Below, piece by piece: positions 7,426-17,274 of a stretch of 64,000 bases of DNA. Every line of letters starts with the position of its first letter. The stretch's first letter is position 1. Source of the stretch: Colwellia polaris. GTDB lineage: Bacteria > Pseudomonadota > Gammaproteobacteria > Enterobacterales > Alteromonadaceae. A program made the position numbers and the translations under genes. The notes beneath the pieces are model-generated. The model saw only the letters and a program-made list of their open reading frames with translations. It had not been told where the DNA came from and made no database searches. Where the stretch lies: NCBI RefSeq assembly GCF_002104515.1, contig NZ_NBOE01000005.1, positions 124,001-188,000 on the forward strand, in the 5' to 3' direction.

Positions 7426-8091
7426 ATGCAATCAAATATTAGTGTAAATGCTAGTAGAAGTTCAGCGATTGAAATTAACAAGGTTTTGAAAAATACCTAC
7501 ATGTTACTTTCTATGACTTTGGCATTTAGTGCCGTAACAGCTGGTGTTTCTATGGCGATGGGCTTGTCTCATATGGCTGCCTTAGTAATGACCCTTGTTT
7601 CTTTCGGTTTATTATTTGTTGTTAATAAGAATGCCGATAAAGCGAGCGGTATTTTTTGGATTTTTGCGTTCACCGGTTTAATGGGTGCTTCTTTAGGTCC
7701 TATGCTTAACCACTATGCTGCGATGCCTGGCGGTCCGTCATTAATCATGCAAGCATTAGGTGGCACAGCATTAATTTTCTTTGCACTTTCTGGCTACGCA
7801 TTAACCAGCAAAAAAGACTTCTCATTTATGGGTGGCTTTTTAATGGTTGGTTTAATTGTTGCGGTTATTGCTATGGTAGCAAACATATTTTTCCAAATAC
7901 CTGCATTATCGTTAGCCATTAGTGCTGCAATTATCATGATCATGTCTGGTTTGATTTTATTTGATACAAGCCGCATTATTCATGGTGGAGAAACAAATTA
8001 CATTCGTGCAACTGTTTCTCTGTACTTAAATATTTATAATATTTTTGTACATTTATTAAGCCTTTTAGGTGTTTTAGGCGGCGATGACTAA
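7426..8091 (+). CDS. Bax inhibitor-1/YccA family membrane protein
   Basis: This is a polytopic membrane protein of about 222 residues with seven hydrophobic helices and the BI-1 family ending (SGLILFDTSRIIHGGETNYIRATVSLYLNIYNIFVHLLSLLG), including the conserved aspartate. The E. coli relative YccA binds and modulates the FtsH protease. The start at 7426 (MQSNISVNAS) is preferred over 7378 because AGAGGAAA sits just before it and the family N-terminus begins there. A terminator follows. Confidence 0.9.
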   Translation: MQSNISVNASRSSAIEINKVLKNTYMLLSMTLAFSAVTAGVSMAMGLSHMAALVMTLVSFGLLFVVNKNADKASGIFWIFAFTGLMGASLGPMLNHYAAMPGGPSLIMQALGGTALIFFALSGYALTSKKDFSFMGGFLMVGLIVAVIAMVANIFFQIPALSLAISAAIIMIMSGLILFDTSRIIHGGETNYIRATVSLYLNIYNIFVHLLSLLGVLGGDD

Positions 8092-8153
8092 TTAACAATT
8101 AAAAATCCTTCAATGTGATTAGTAATTGTTTATACTTACCGTATAAAATATAA

Positions 8154-8176
8154 AGCCTCAGTAATGAGGCTTTTTT
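8154..8176 (+). terminator. Rho-independent terminator of the YccA-like gene
   Basis: AGCCTCA-GTAA-TGAGGCT forms a 7-bp stem with a tetraloop, followed by a run of T residues, 62 bp after the stop codon. Confidence 0.85.
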
Positions 8177-8234
8177 ATTTCCTGTTTTTCTTTATCCTTT
8201 TTTAAATATTGTTAGTAATAGTACAAGGTAGAAT

Positions 8235-8612
8235 ATGCAACAAACTTTGGCTTTAGTGGTTACTACCCCACCGAATAGCAACTTAACCACTAGCGCAATT
8301 AATCTTATTCGCGCTGCGGCTAAAAGTGGTGTCGATATTGTTGGCGTGTTTTTTTATCAAGATGGCGTATTAAATGCGGCAAAAAACTTGTCAATTCCGA
8401 GCGATGAATATCAAACCTTAACGCAGTGGCAAACACTAAACCGTGAATATGCTGTACCGCTATATTTATGTATTACGGCGGCAGAAAAACGTGGTTTGAG
8501 TGATGGCCTTGATAAAAACGTTGCTTCAAGCATTGACTCAACATTTACTGTGTCTGGTTTAGGTGAATTGGTTGAGCTAACCAGTAACGCTGATCGAGTG
8601 GTGCAATTATAA
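8235..8612 (+). CDS. tusD: sulfurtransferase complex subunit TusD
   Basis: This 125-residue DsrE-fold protein is the first gene of tusDCBE. The sulfur-accepting cysteine is C79 in PLYLCITAAEKRG, equivalent to the catalytic Cys of E. coli TusD. The TusBCD hexamer takes persulfide sulfur from TusA and hands it to TusE, which supplies MnmA for 2-thiouridine at the wobble base of tRNA Lys, Glu and Gln. The stop codon overlaps the next start (TAATG). The length and the FFYQDGVLNA motif are normal for the family. Confidence 0.95.
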   Translation: MQQTLALVVTTPPNSNLTTSAINLIRAAAKSGVDIVGVFFYQDGVLNAAKNLSIPSDEYQTLTQWQTLNREYAVPLYLCITAAEKRGLSDGLDKNVASSIDSTFTVSGLGELVELTSNADRVVQL

Positions 8613-9013
8613 TGTCTGAAGCTATTCCTAATAACATAACAGATAACATGACTAGCAATAGAACGGTTGCAATTCTTAATACCGAAGCCCCCTTTTCTTC
8701 AGCCACGGGTAAAGAGTCTTTAGACACCGCGTTAATTTTTGGCTCTTATGAGCAAGCTATATCATTATTTTTTATCGGTGATGGCGTATTTCAGGTGATC
8801 GGGGATCAAAATGCGACAGAAATTGAAATTAAAGATTACCTGAAAACATTTTCTGCATTGGGCTTTTATGACATAGAAAATATCTATGTTTGTCGGGAGT
8901 CTTTAACAGAAAGAAATTTACCTGAAAATTTTCACATCAGCAATATACAGGTATTATCGAACAAAGATTTTAGTCAACGCTTACATCAACATAATGTAAT
9001 TTTTAGGTTTTAA
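8612..9013 (+). CDS. tusC: sulfurtransferase complex subunit TusC
   Basis: This 133-residue DsrF-like protein lies between TusD and TusB. The core begins at RTVAILNTEAPFSSATGKESLDTALIFGSYEQ, and the protein ends SQRLHQHNVIFRF, typical of TusC. The first ~15 residues (MSEAIPNNITDNMTS) are longer than usual. An internal ATG shortly downstream could be the real start, but the TAATG overlap with tusD favours 8612. It is a structural subunit of the TusBCD sulfur relay. Confidence 0.93.
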   Translation: MSEAIPNNITDNMTSNRTVAILNTEAPFSSATGKESLDTALIFGSYEQAISLFFIGDGVFQVIGDQNATEIEIKDYLKTFSALGFYDIENIYVCRESLTERNLPENFHISNIQVLSNKDFSQRLHQHNVIFRF

Positions 9014-9014
9014 C

Positions 9015-9311
9015 ATGGCAATGCTACATATCATAAGAAGTTCAGGTTACAACAACAATGTATTAGCGCAATGCCTAAACATGTTATTACCCAACGACAG
9101 TATTTTATTAATGGATGATGGTTGTTATAACGTTAACCATAAACTATTACTAAAGGCACAATTAGCTGCACCTGAATTAAAAATCTACTTTATTGAACAA
9201 CATGCTACTGCGCGTGCTCAAAAAAATACCGCACAGACTTTTTCACCGACGACGTTAACAGATGTCGTTACTCTACTCTTTCAACACGACAATTCAATTA
9301 CTTGGTCATGA
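9015..9311 (+). CDS. tusB: sulfurtransferase complex subunit TusB
   Basis: This 98-residue DsrH-like protein follows tusC by one base. The opening MLHIIRSSGYNNNVLAQCLNMLLPNDSILLMDDGCYNV is diagnostic of TusB. It completes the TusBCD heterohexamer. Its TGA overlaps the ATG of tusE, which implies translational coupling. Confidence 0.93.
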   Translation: MAMLHIIRSSGYNNNVLAQCLNMLLPNDSILLMDDGCYNVNHKLLLKAQLAAPELKIYFIEQHATARAQKNTAQTFSPTTLTDVVTLLFQHDNSITWS

Positions 9312-9640
9312 CAATACTTTATAAGAATCAATCTATCGCGACGGATAAACAAGGTTATTTACTCGATTTTACCGAGTGGAATGAAGACATAGCTGTTTTA
9401 TTGGCAAACGGAGATAACGTTGAGCTTTCAGAGCCGCACTGGGAAGTTATTCGTTTTGTGAGAGAGTTTTACCTAACTTACAATACTTCACCGGCAATAC
9501 GCGCTTTAACCAAAGCCATGAAGGCAGAGTTTGGTGAAGAAAAAGCAAGTAGCCGATATTTGTACCGTTTGTTTAAAGAAGGTCCTGCAAAACAAGCAAC
9601 AAAGTATGCCGGTTTGCCTAAACCTGCTCGTTGTATTTAA
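9308..9640 (+). CDS. tusE: sulfur relay protein TusE (DsrC family)
   Basis: This 110-residue DsrC-family protein ends in K-P-A-R-C109-I. The penultimate cysteine carries the persulfide from TusBCD to the MnmA-tRNA complex. The helix-turn-helix-like core (SEPHWEVIRFVREFYLTYNTSPAIRALTKAM) is intact. ATG at 9308 (MTILYKNQ) is chosen over the TTG six bases earlier, because it sits in the ATGA overlap with the tusB stop. Confidence 0.95.
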   Translation: MTILYKNQSIATDKQGYLLDFTEWNEDIAVLLANGDNVELSEPHWEVIRFVREFYLTYNTSPAIRALTKAMKAEFGEEKASSRYLYRLFKEGPAKQATKYAGLPKPARCI

Positions 9641-9666
9641 ACTTTAATCATTATCTGAGAAAAAAC

Positions 9667-9686
9667 GTGCTGTATTTTAGCAGCAC
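9667..9686 (-). terminator. terminator of the small YjfB-like gene
   Basis: On the minus strand GTGCTG-CTAAAATA-CAGCAC is followed by G and six T residues. It lies 40 bp beyond the stop of the gene at 9726-9938. It also sits just after tusE, but has no U-tract in that direction. Confidence 0.7.
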
Positions 9687-9725
9687 ATCGTTGAAGTGAT
9701 TAAAACGTATCAAAGAAGCCGTATC

Positions 9726-9938
9726 TTATATTTTGAGACTGATATTTTGACCGATATTTCCAACGACATTACTTGATGCAGGTAGGCTTTGGTCGCCAAC
9801 AGATGCAGATGCAATAAGCGCTAAAGCCATTTGCCCTTCTAATTCTGTTTGTGATTTTGTTATTTTTGCACTTTGAACAGCAAGTAAAGTTTCAGTGTTC
9901 ATAGCTACGGGGTTGTTGGCATTTAGTTCTACTGACAT
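9726..9938 (-). CDS. small protein, possibly YjfB-like
   Basis: This 70-residue soluble protein is rich in Ala, Ser, Asn and Gln, with no membrane segment, signal or cysteine. A central helix (TLLAVQSAKITKSQTELEGQMALALIASA) is followed by a Pro-Ser-Asn stretch and ends GNIGQNISLKI. The length and the G-x-N-I-x-hydrophobic ending recall the YjfB putative motility family, but that is a weak match by eye. It has an ATG with GAGG upstream and its own terminator, so it is probably a real single-gene unit. Confidence 0.5.
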   Translation of the reverse strand: MSVELNANNPVAMNTETLLAVQSAKITKSQTELEGQMALALIASASVGDQSLPASSNVVGNIGQNISLKI

Positions 9939-10068
9939 ATTTACCTCACTTTTCTCAGTTAGTTCATGTAACAGGCTATTTTATTGACTTATAAAGACAG
10001 ATAAAACTTTATAGAATATATATCGACATATAGCTTTATTACTTGAGCTAATAATTTTTTGCAAAAAA

Positions 10069-10095
10069 AAGCGCTTACCTATGAGGTAAACGCTT
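10069..10095 (-). terminator. terminator of the long GAPDH gene
   Basis: On the minus strand AAGCGTTTACCTCATAGGTAAGCGCTT folds into a near-perfect hairpin followed by eight T residues, 54 bp after the stop codon at 10149. Confidence 0.85.
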
Positions 10096-10148
10096 TATAT
10101 AAACTATTCACACTAAATCAAGTATAGCGTTGTTTATCTTAACTTAGT

Positions 10149-11600
10149 CTAGTTTAATGGTAATGTTGGAACGTTAATATCTGCCATTGCTAACATCACG
10201 CGTACAACCTGACAGCTGTAACCAAACTCGTTGTCATACCATACGTAAAGTACAGCACGATCGCCATCAACAATAGTGGCTTGAGAGTCAACAACACCTG
10301 CGTAACGTGAACCAACTAAATCTGTTGATACAATCTCTGTTGAAGCTGTGTAATCAACTTGGTTTTGCAATGAAGAATTTAATGAAATGTTACGTAAGTA
10401 ATCATTCAATGCAGCTTTGTCAGTGGCTTTTTTCAAGTTCAAGTTCATGATAGCCATTGAAACATTCGGCGTAGGAACACGAATAGCGTTACCCGTTAAT
10501 AAACCTTTTAACTCTGGTAATGCTTTAGCTACCGCTTTAGCAGCACCCGTTGTACTGATAACCATGTTAAGAGGTGCACTACGTCCACGACGAGGTGCCG
10601 GATGGTAGTTATCAATTAAGTTTTGGTCATTAGTATATGAATGAACTGTTTCAACATGGCCGTTACGAATACCAAACTCATCGTTCAATGCTTTAAGTAC
10701 AGGCGTAATAGCGTTGGTTGTACAACTTGCCGCTGAAATAATAGTGTCATCGGCTAAGATCATATCGTCGTTCACACCAAAAACAATATTTTTAATATCG
10801 CCTTTTGCTGGGGCTGTAAGTAGTACCTTAGCAACACCTTTAGATTGAAGATGCTGACCTAAACCTTCTTCATCGCTCCAAATACCCGTATTATCAACAA
10901 CAAGTGCATCTTTAATACCGTATGCAGTGTAATCAATTTCTGCAGGAGATTTAGCATAAATAATTTTTATGAATGCGCCGTTTGCTTTAATAACGTTGTT
11001 TTCTTTATCAATAGTAATACTACCGTTAAAAGCACCATGAACAGAGTCACGACGCAATAAACTTGCACGTTTTTCTAAATCATCTTCTTTACCTGGGCGA
11101 ATAACAATAGCACGCAGGTTTAATTTAGCATTTGGGCCTGCACGTTCAATAAGTAAACGGGCTAACAAACGACCAATACGACCAAAGCCATATAGCACAA
11201 CATCTTTAGTCTCTTGTACATCGTTGCCTTTAGCTGTAATGCTTAACAATTCTTTTTCTAAAAATTGTTCAATTGACAAGCCATTAGCTTCACCTTTAAA
11301 TAAATAACGGTACGCTAATTTACCTACATCGATACGAGCAGGTGCTAGTTCCATTTTGGCTAACGCTTGTAAAAACGGGAAACTCTCGCGTAAACGCAAC
11401 TTGTTTTCTTCGTGTAAAGCTACTGATCTATGAGCTTTAATGATGTCGATAGCAGAAGCATTAACTAGCGGGCGACCATAAATAGAAATTTCAATTCCTT
11501 TATTTCTAAATAATTGTCCAGTGATAGGCTGCATGTTTTCAGCGAATGTTTGGCGCTCTTGCCAACTAGTTTGATATTGTTCCTCAAGATGAGAAGTCAT
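10149..11600 (-). CDS. gap: glyceraldehyde-3-phosphate dehydrogenase, long (~480-residue) type
   Basis: This 483-residue protein consists of a GAPDH core preceded by a helical extension of about 130 residues. The Rossmann motif is GFGRIGR (138-144) and the catalytic cysteine is C293 in AASCTTNAITP. HSYTNDQNLIDNYH and the closing WYDNEFGYSCQVVRVM are conserved. This long form is a recognised subfamily in Shewanella-like and related bacteria, where it exists beside classical GapA. Its cofactor and preferred direction cannot be read here. It is transcribed alone, with its own terminator. The region upstream holds a MITE-like element but no clear HexR palindrome, unlike gapA. Confidence 0.92.
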   Translation of the reverse strand: MTSHLEEQYQTSWQERQTFAENMQPITGQLFRNKGIEISIYGRPLVNASAIDIIKAHRSVALHEENKLRLRESFPFLQALAKMELAPARIDVGKLAYRYLFKGEANGLSIEQFLEKELLSITAKGNDVQETKDVVLYGFGRIGRLLARLLIERAGPNAKLNLRAIVIRPGKEDDLEKRASLLRRDSVHGAFNGSITIDKENNVIKANGAFIKIIYAKSPAEIDYTAYGIKDALVVDNTGIWSDEEGLGQHLQSKGVAKVLLTAPAKGDIKNIVFGVNDDMILADDTIISAASCTTNAITPVLKALNDEFGIRNGHVETVHSYTNDQNLIDNYHPAPRRGRSAPLNMVISTTGAAKAVAKALPELKGLLTGNAIRVPTPNVSMAIMNLNLKKATDKAALNDYLRNISLNSSLQNQVDYTASTEIVSTDLVGSRYAGVVDSQATIVDGDRAVLYVWYDNEFGYSCQVVRVMLAMADINVPTLPLN

Positions 11601-11757
11601 TACGTGAACCTTTTATTTCAGTCAATTGAAGATGGGTTATTAAAAATGTAAAGCTGCAATTCGTAAGTATTAATTACTAATTTCGGCGGATATTGTAATT
11701 GAACATGAAATATTTCTCTACTGGTTACAGAGGTTTTTCCAATAAAATTATTAAATA

Positions 11758-11983
11758 ACCTGAACTCTGGATAATGAGTGCTTGATACACAAGTTAATCA
11801 AAAGCTTAAGTAGTAAAGTAAATGCTATAGCAGGTATACATCACGAATAGATACCATCAATGCTTCATTCTATGCCACTTGCAAGGCAAAACGTTGATGA
11901 ATAGCGCGCTATTTATCGACGTTTACCGCAGATAATGGCTTAAAGTGAGCATTGAGTAAGTGCTGCTTATCCAGAACTCAGGT
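11758..11983. mobile_element. MITE-like element, copy 1
   Basis: This 226-bp non-coding element has terminal inverted repeats ACCTGAACTCTGGATAA / TTATCCAGAACTCAGGT. A palindromic core near 11891-11925 is centred on AATAGCGCGCTATT. It matches the sequence at 41191-41419 in opposite orientation along its whole length. No ORF of note is present, so it would need a transposase in trans. The flanks are AT-rich and a target duplication is ambiguous (ATTAAA-like on both sides). It separates the long GAPDH promoter from the 3' end of gnd. Confidence 0.75.
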
Positions 11984-12164
11984 TAATTAAATACAGTTTA
12001 TTGCAACAGCAGCAGTTTATTTTTTATTTCAAGTAAAACGAGCAAAGAATATCAATAAAGAAGAGGTTTTAATACTTGATAACACAGGTAATTAAGTATC
12101 AGCGCTAAATGTGTATATAGCTTGATAAATTGGAATGCAGTGCCCCGTTAAAGCACTTAGGCTA

Positions 12165-12212
12165 TTAATTACCACTAGTTTATATAATATCAATTAACCT
12201 AGTGGTAATTAA
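12165..12212. repeat. 14-bp perfect inverted repeat downstream of gnd
   Basis: TTAATTACCACTAG (12165-12178) is repeated in inverse orientation at 12199-12212 with a 20-nt AT-rich spacer. It begins 26 bp beyond the gnd stop and would form a hairpin in the gnd transcript. No U-tract follows, so it may stabilise a 3' end rather than terminate. Otherwise the 637-bp gap between the two genes holds only the MITE-like element. Confidence 0.6.
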
Positions 12213-12237
12213 AACTTCGCCATTGCAGCGAGGTTAA

Positions 12238-13770
12238 TTAAGCTTGAGGTATTTCTATCATATCACGCGCTTCGCTTGACCAATTAACATGATATTTTTT
12301 ACCTGTGTTTTTATCAATACGTTCAAAGGTGTGCGCACCAAAAAAGTCACGTTGTGCTTGTAATAAATTTGCAGGAAGCACAGCGCAGCGAATAGAGTCA
12401 TAATATGATAATGCTGAAGATATTGCGCCTGTTGGAATACCCATTAGCGCTGAATTTGAAACCGACTTACGCCAGTTAATTTGATGCTTACTTAATTGCT
12501 CAGAAAAGAAAGTATCAAATAACAAGTTATCTAAATCTGGTTCGCGTTCAAATGCTTCGGTTATTGACTGTAAAAATGCCGCTCTAATAATACAACCTGC
12601 ACGCCAAATTTTTGCAATACTGGCAAAGTTTAGCTGCCAGTTATGTTCTTTTTCAGCCAATTTCATTAGTTGAAACCCTTGAGCATAAGCACAAATTTTA
12701 GCACTGTAAATAGCGCCATGAAGCTGCTCAATAAATGCTTCTTTTTCAGAAGCGTCAACTGCAGCAATCTCTGGCCCGGCAAGAATTGCTGAAGCTTTAA
12801 TACGTAAATCTTTAAAAGATGAAATTGAACGCGCGTAAACTGCTTGAGCAATAGTTGGTGCCGGAGTACCAAGTTCTAAACTACTCACCGCTGTCCACAA
12901 TCCTGTGCCCTTTTGACCTGCTTTATCTAAAATTAAATCTACTAATGGTGTTTCTTCGTCGCCAACACGGTGACGTAAAACTTCTACAGATATTTCCATT
13001 AAATAGCTTTCTAGCGGCCCTTTATTCCAACGTGAAAAAATATCGGCTATTTCATCGCTACTTAGCCCTAAGCCATCGCGAAGCATTTGATAAGCTTCAC
13101 AGATAATTTGCATGTCAGCATATTCAATACCGTTATGTACCATTTTTACATAATGTCCGGCACCAGCAGGTCCTATATAAGCAGCACAAGGTTCGCCTTC
13201 TGTTACTATTTCACCGGGTTTTGTACGTTCAATTGGCTTACCCGTTTCAGCGTCTACTTTAGCGGCTATTGCTTCCCAAATAGGTTTAATTCGAGTCCAA
13301 GCATAAGGAGAGCCACTTGGCATTAACGCCGGACCAAAACGTGCGCCCACTTCACCACCTGAAACCGCTGAAGAAAATAAAATAAAATTGCTTTTATATT
13401 TCTTTTCACGCGCAACGGTATCCACCCATAAGCTATTACCAGTATCAATAACAATATCGTCAGGTTGAACACCTGCACCAATTAAGTTTTCACATACTTG
13501 GTCGACAGGAGCACCTGCCGGCACAGATAATACAATAAGGTGTGGAGGCTTTAAGCGTGACAGTAATTCCGTATAAGAAGTACATCCAACAACACGTGCG
13601 CTAGGTAAGCCACTTTCAGCCTTATCTTGCGCTATAACATCGTCAACTTTACCAAGATCAAGATCAAAAGCAGCAATACTGTAACCATTATCAGCTAAGT
13701 TCAGCACTAAGTTTTTCCCCATAACGCCTAAGCCTATAAAACCAATATCGCATACACTGTTGTTTTTCAT
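12238..13770 (-). CDS. gnd: 6-phosphogluconate dehydrogenase, decarboxylating
   Basis: This 510-residue enzyme has the N-terminal NADP site G-x-G-V-M-G-K-N-L-V-L-N (residues ~13-24), the active-site region SGGEVGARFGPALMPSG, and KMVHNGIEYADMQ with the catalytic lysine. The closing FGAHTFERID...YHVNWS is also conserved. It oxidises 6-phosphogluconate to ribulose 5-phosphate with release of CO2 and NADPH, in the oxidative pentose phosphate path. Length and domains resemble the longer gnd type. It is divergent from gapA; the 256-bp intergenic region contains a HexR-type palindrome close to gapA. Confidence 0.95.
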   Translation of the reverse strand: MKNNSVCDIGFIGLGVMGKNLVLNLADNGYSIAAFDLDLGKVDDVIAQDKAESGLPSARVVGCTSYTELLSRLKPPHLIVLSVPAGAPVDQVCENLIGAGVQPDDIVIDTGNSLWVDTVAREKKYKSNFILFSSAVSGGEVGARFGPALMPSGSPYAWTRIKPIWEAIAAKVDAETGKPIERTKPGEIVTEGEPCAAYIGPAGAGHYVKMVHNGIEYADMQIICEAYQMLRDGLGLSSDEIADIFSRWNKGPLESYLMEISVEVLRHRVGDEETPLVDLILDKAGQKGTGLWTAVSSLELGTPAPTIAQAVYARSISSFKDLRIKASAILAGPEIAAVDASEKEAFIEQLHGAIYSAKICAYAQGFQLMKLAEKEHNWQLNFASIAKIWRAGCIIRAAFLQSITEAFEREPDLDNLLFDTFFSEQLSKHQINWRKSVSNSALMGIPTGAISSALSYYDSIRCAVLPANLLQAQRDFFGAHTFERIDKNTGKKYHVNWSSEARDMIEIPQA

Positions 13771-13963
13771 TATAAAATATCCAGTAAAGTTAAAAATAAC
13801 GCATTATAGCATCATCAATTAATAGAGATAATTCGTTAAATACTAACGAAAAATAATTATTTCTTTGTATTCTACTCTTAAATGCAGACATTTTAGTAAC
13901 AATACGTAACAAAACAAGCATTAAATCGATATTTAGAAAGATTAATCGATTTAAAACTTGTAA

Positions 13964-15022
<1,059 letters not shown>

Positions 15023-15052
15023 AGCATCGTTTGTTAGGAATAACTGAACTAA

Positions 15053-15077
15053 AGCCAGATTTAATCTGGCTTTTTTA
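15053..15077 (+). terminator. terminator of gapA
   Basis: AGCCAGA-TTTAA-TCTGGCT plus a run of six T residues, about 30 bp after the stop codon. From here to 15440 I see no gene or clear signal. Confidence 0.85.
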
Positions 15078-15439
15078 ATTCTACTGCCGATACAAATATA
15101 GTTAAATTTACATCTCCTTAAGCTAACTGACGACTATTATCTAAAGTTGAACTGGCTTTCGATTCCCTTAATAAGTATAGTCACATTTTCACTAGTACAC
15201 TTCTATACCAACACGGTAACACTCATCTAATGAAACAATGCTGCAACAAAGAAATGTCTTGGGTTATATATATTTTCGGGTAGATAAGTCAGTTAAAATG
15301 AATTTTTCATTGTTAATCTGGCAAAAATAATAGCGGTGTGTGGAAACACCTCTAATACCAATTGATATAAATACTTTAGAGATGGAGTGTTTATTTACCG
15401 TATGTTTGCTCGCATTCTAAAAATAAAATTTACACTTAT

Positions 15440-15468
15440 AAAAAAGCCGCTCACCTTAAGTGAGCGGC
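15440..15468 (-). terminator. terminator of the zwf-pgl-edd-glk-eda operon
   Basis: On the minus strand GCCGCTCACTTAAGGTGAGCGGC forms a strong hairpin followed by six T residues. It lies 131 bp beyond the eda stop. The (TTAG)n repeat falls between the stop and this terminator, so it should be part of the transcript. Confidence 0.85.
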
Positions 15469-15487
15469 ATAATTAATATCTGGCTAA

Positions 15488-15534
<47 letters not shown>

Positions 15535-15599
15535 AGAAATACGATTCAAGTTAATTTAATTGTTTACCTTCAATTATATTTAGCTAGGTTTAGCCTTTA

Positions 15600-16247
15600 C
15601 TATTTAACATGCTCAAGTGCTTGCTTGGCTAAACGCGTAATCTCTTGCCAATTTGCCTGTTGTATAATTTCGTCAGAAACTAACCAAGAACCACCACAAC
15701 AAGCAACATTAGATAAGGCTAAATAATCTCTAATATTATTGATGTTTATACCACCCGTTGGACAAAACTTAATGTCGGGGAATGGGCCGCCAATAGATTG
15801 AAGTGCCTTAACACCGCCAGAAGCTTCAGCAGGGAAAAACTTAAGGTGATCGTAACCTGAATCTATACCGTCCATTAACTCTGATATTGACGAAATACCA
15901 GGAATTAGTGCCAAGTTACCTTCTTTACCCGCTTGTAATAAATCTTTAGTTAAGCCAGGGCTAATGGCAAACTTTGCGCCAGCGTCGTAAGACTGTTGCA
16001 ACAATTCACGATTAGTAACCGTTCCTGCGCCAATTACTGCTTCAGGTAAGTGTTTAGCTATGGTGCTGATCACTTCTAAAGCCGCTGGAGTGCGCAGTGT
16101 AACTTCTAAAACTTTTATATCCGCAGCTAATAATGCTTCTGCAATCGGCAGTGCATCTTTAACATCTTTGATCACTAAAACGGGAACTATAGGGCCCATT
16201 GCAAACAGATCTGACGGCTGAATTTGCCATTTATTTGATAAAGTCAT
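15600..16247 (-). CDS. eda: KDPG/KHG aldolase
   Basis: This is a 215-residue class I aldolase with the usual length. It shows EVTLRTPAALEVI, GAGTVTN, FAISPGLTKDLL, the Schiff-base lysine in HLKFFPAEASGG, and FCPTGGI near the end. It splits 2-keto-3-deoxy-6-phosphogluconate into pyruvate and glyceraldehyde 3-phosphate, the last Entner-Doudoroff reaction, and may also act on 4-hydroxy-2-oxoglutarate. It is the last gene of the five-gene operon, 8 bp behind glk. Confidence 0.96.
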   Translation of the reverse strand: MTLSNKWQIQPSDLFAMGPIVPVLVIKDVKDALPIAEALLAADIKVLEVTLRTPAALEVISTIAKHLPEAVIGAGTVTNRELLQQSYDAGAKFAISPGLTKDLLQAGKEGNLALIPGISSISELMDGIDSGYDHLKFFPAEASGGVKALQSIGGPFPDIKFCPTGGININNIRDYLALSNVACCGGSWLVSDEIIQQANWQEITRLAKQALEHVK

Positions 16248-16255
16248 AATTCCTC

Positions 16256-17272
16256 TTAATAATTCATAGTGTTAGTTGTTTGGTTTATAGTATTGGCTTG
16301 GTTTTGTTGTGAGATAAACTGTTTAAGATACGCTGATGCGCCAAGTAAACCAGGCTGTTCCTCTGTAACGACAAATGTTGGAATGGGCTGATTAAAACTT
16401 GATAATCTACCTTTTGCTTCAAATCTTTTTCTAAACTCACTGTTTGAAAAAAACTCAATAAAACGTGGAACAATACCGCCGGCAATATAAACACCACCGT
16501 AGCTTCCAAGCGTTAAAGCTAGATTGCCAGCAAAACTTCCAAGAATTCGACAAAACTGCGCTAAGGTTTCTATACATAAGCTGCAATCGTTCGCTAATGC
16601 TTTTTCTGTGATCTCTTTAGCCGGCAATACAGTTGCTTCGCCATTTTTTACAAAGCTCAACGCCTGATAAATTTGTTCGATACCTAGACCTGACAATAAC
16701 TGCTCACTAGAAACTCGTGCATATTTTTTTGATAGAAACTGTAATATTGCAATTTCTTGTTCATCAACAGGAGCAAAATCTACATGACCACCCTCACCGC
16801 TTAAGCTATGCCAGTTTGTATCTACAGGAATTAAATTAGCAACCCCTAAACCTGTACCAGCGCCGCAAATTGAAATAGGCTTGTTGGCAAGTACTTCTCC
16901 AATACCAATTTGAACTTTTTGATTGGCACCTAAATGCGGAATTGAATGAGCGATAGCGGTAAAGTCATTAATTAATATCAATTCATTAAGAGAAAGTTGT
17001 GCTTTTAATTGTGATTGTGAAAACTGCCAAGGTAAATTGGTCATCACAATAAGATCTTTATCTACTGGGCAAGCAATAGCTAAACAAGCATTAACTTTTT
17101 TACCAATTAACTGATGCTTAGTCATAAAGTCTGTTAATACAACTGACAAGCTTTCATGTTCAGCACATGCGTAGATGGTAATATCGGCAATATTGCCGCG
17201 CGCGTCGACTTGGGCGACACGCATATTGGTTCCACCAATATCAGCAATAATGTTTAATTCGTTTAGAGGCAT
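16256..17272 (-). CDS. glk: glucokinase
   Basis: This 338-residue ROK-unrelated (E. coli Glk-type) glucokinase has an N-terminal phosphate loop ADIGGTNMRVAQVD, the catalytic region LILINDFTAIAHSIP, GAGTGLGVANLIP and GEGGHVDFAP. The C-terminal tail (residues ~318-338) is rich in Asn, Gln and Thr and is not conserved. It phosphorylates free glucose to glucose 6-phosphate, feeding Zwf. It starts 2 bp after the edd stop, and its position between edd and eda supports glucose use by the Entner-Doudoroff route. Confidence 0.95.
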   Translation of the reverse strand: MPLNELNIIADIGGTNMRVAQVDARGNIADITIYACAEHESLSVVLTDFMTKHQLIGKKVNACLAIACPVDKDLIVMTNLPWQFSQSQLKAQLSLNELILINDFTAIAHSIPHLGANQKVQIGIGEVLANKPISICGAGTGLGVANLIPVDTNWHSLSGEGGHVDFAPVDEQEIAILQFLSKKYARVSSEQLLSGLGIEQIYQALSFVKNGEATVLPAKEITEKALANDCSLCIETLAQFCRILGSFAGNLALTLGSYGGVYIAGGIVPRFIEFFSNSEFRKRFEAKGRLSSFNQPIPTFVVTEEQPGLLGASAYLKQFISQQNQANTINQTTNTMNY

Positions 17273-17274
17273 AA

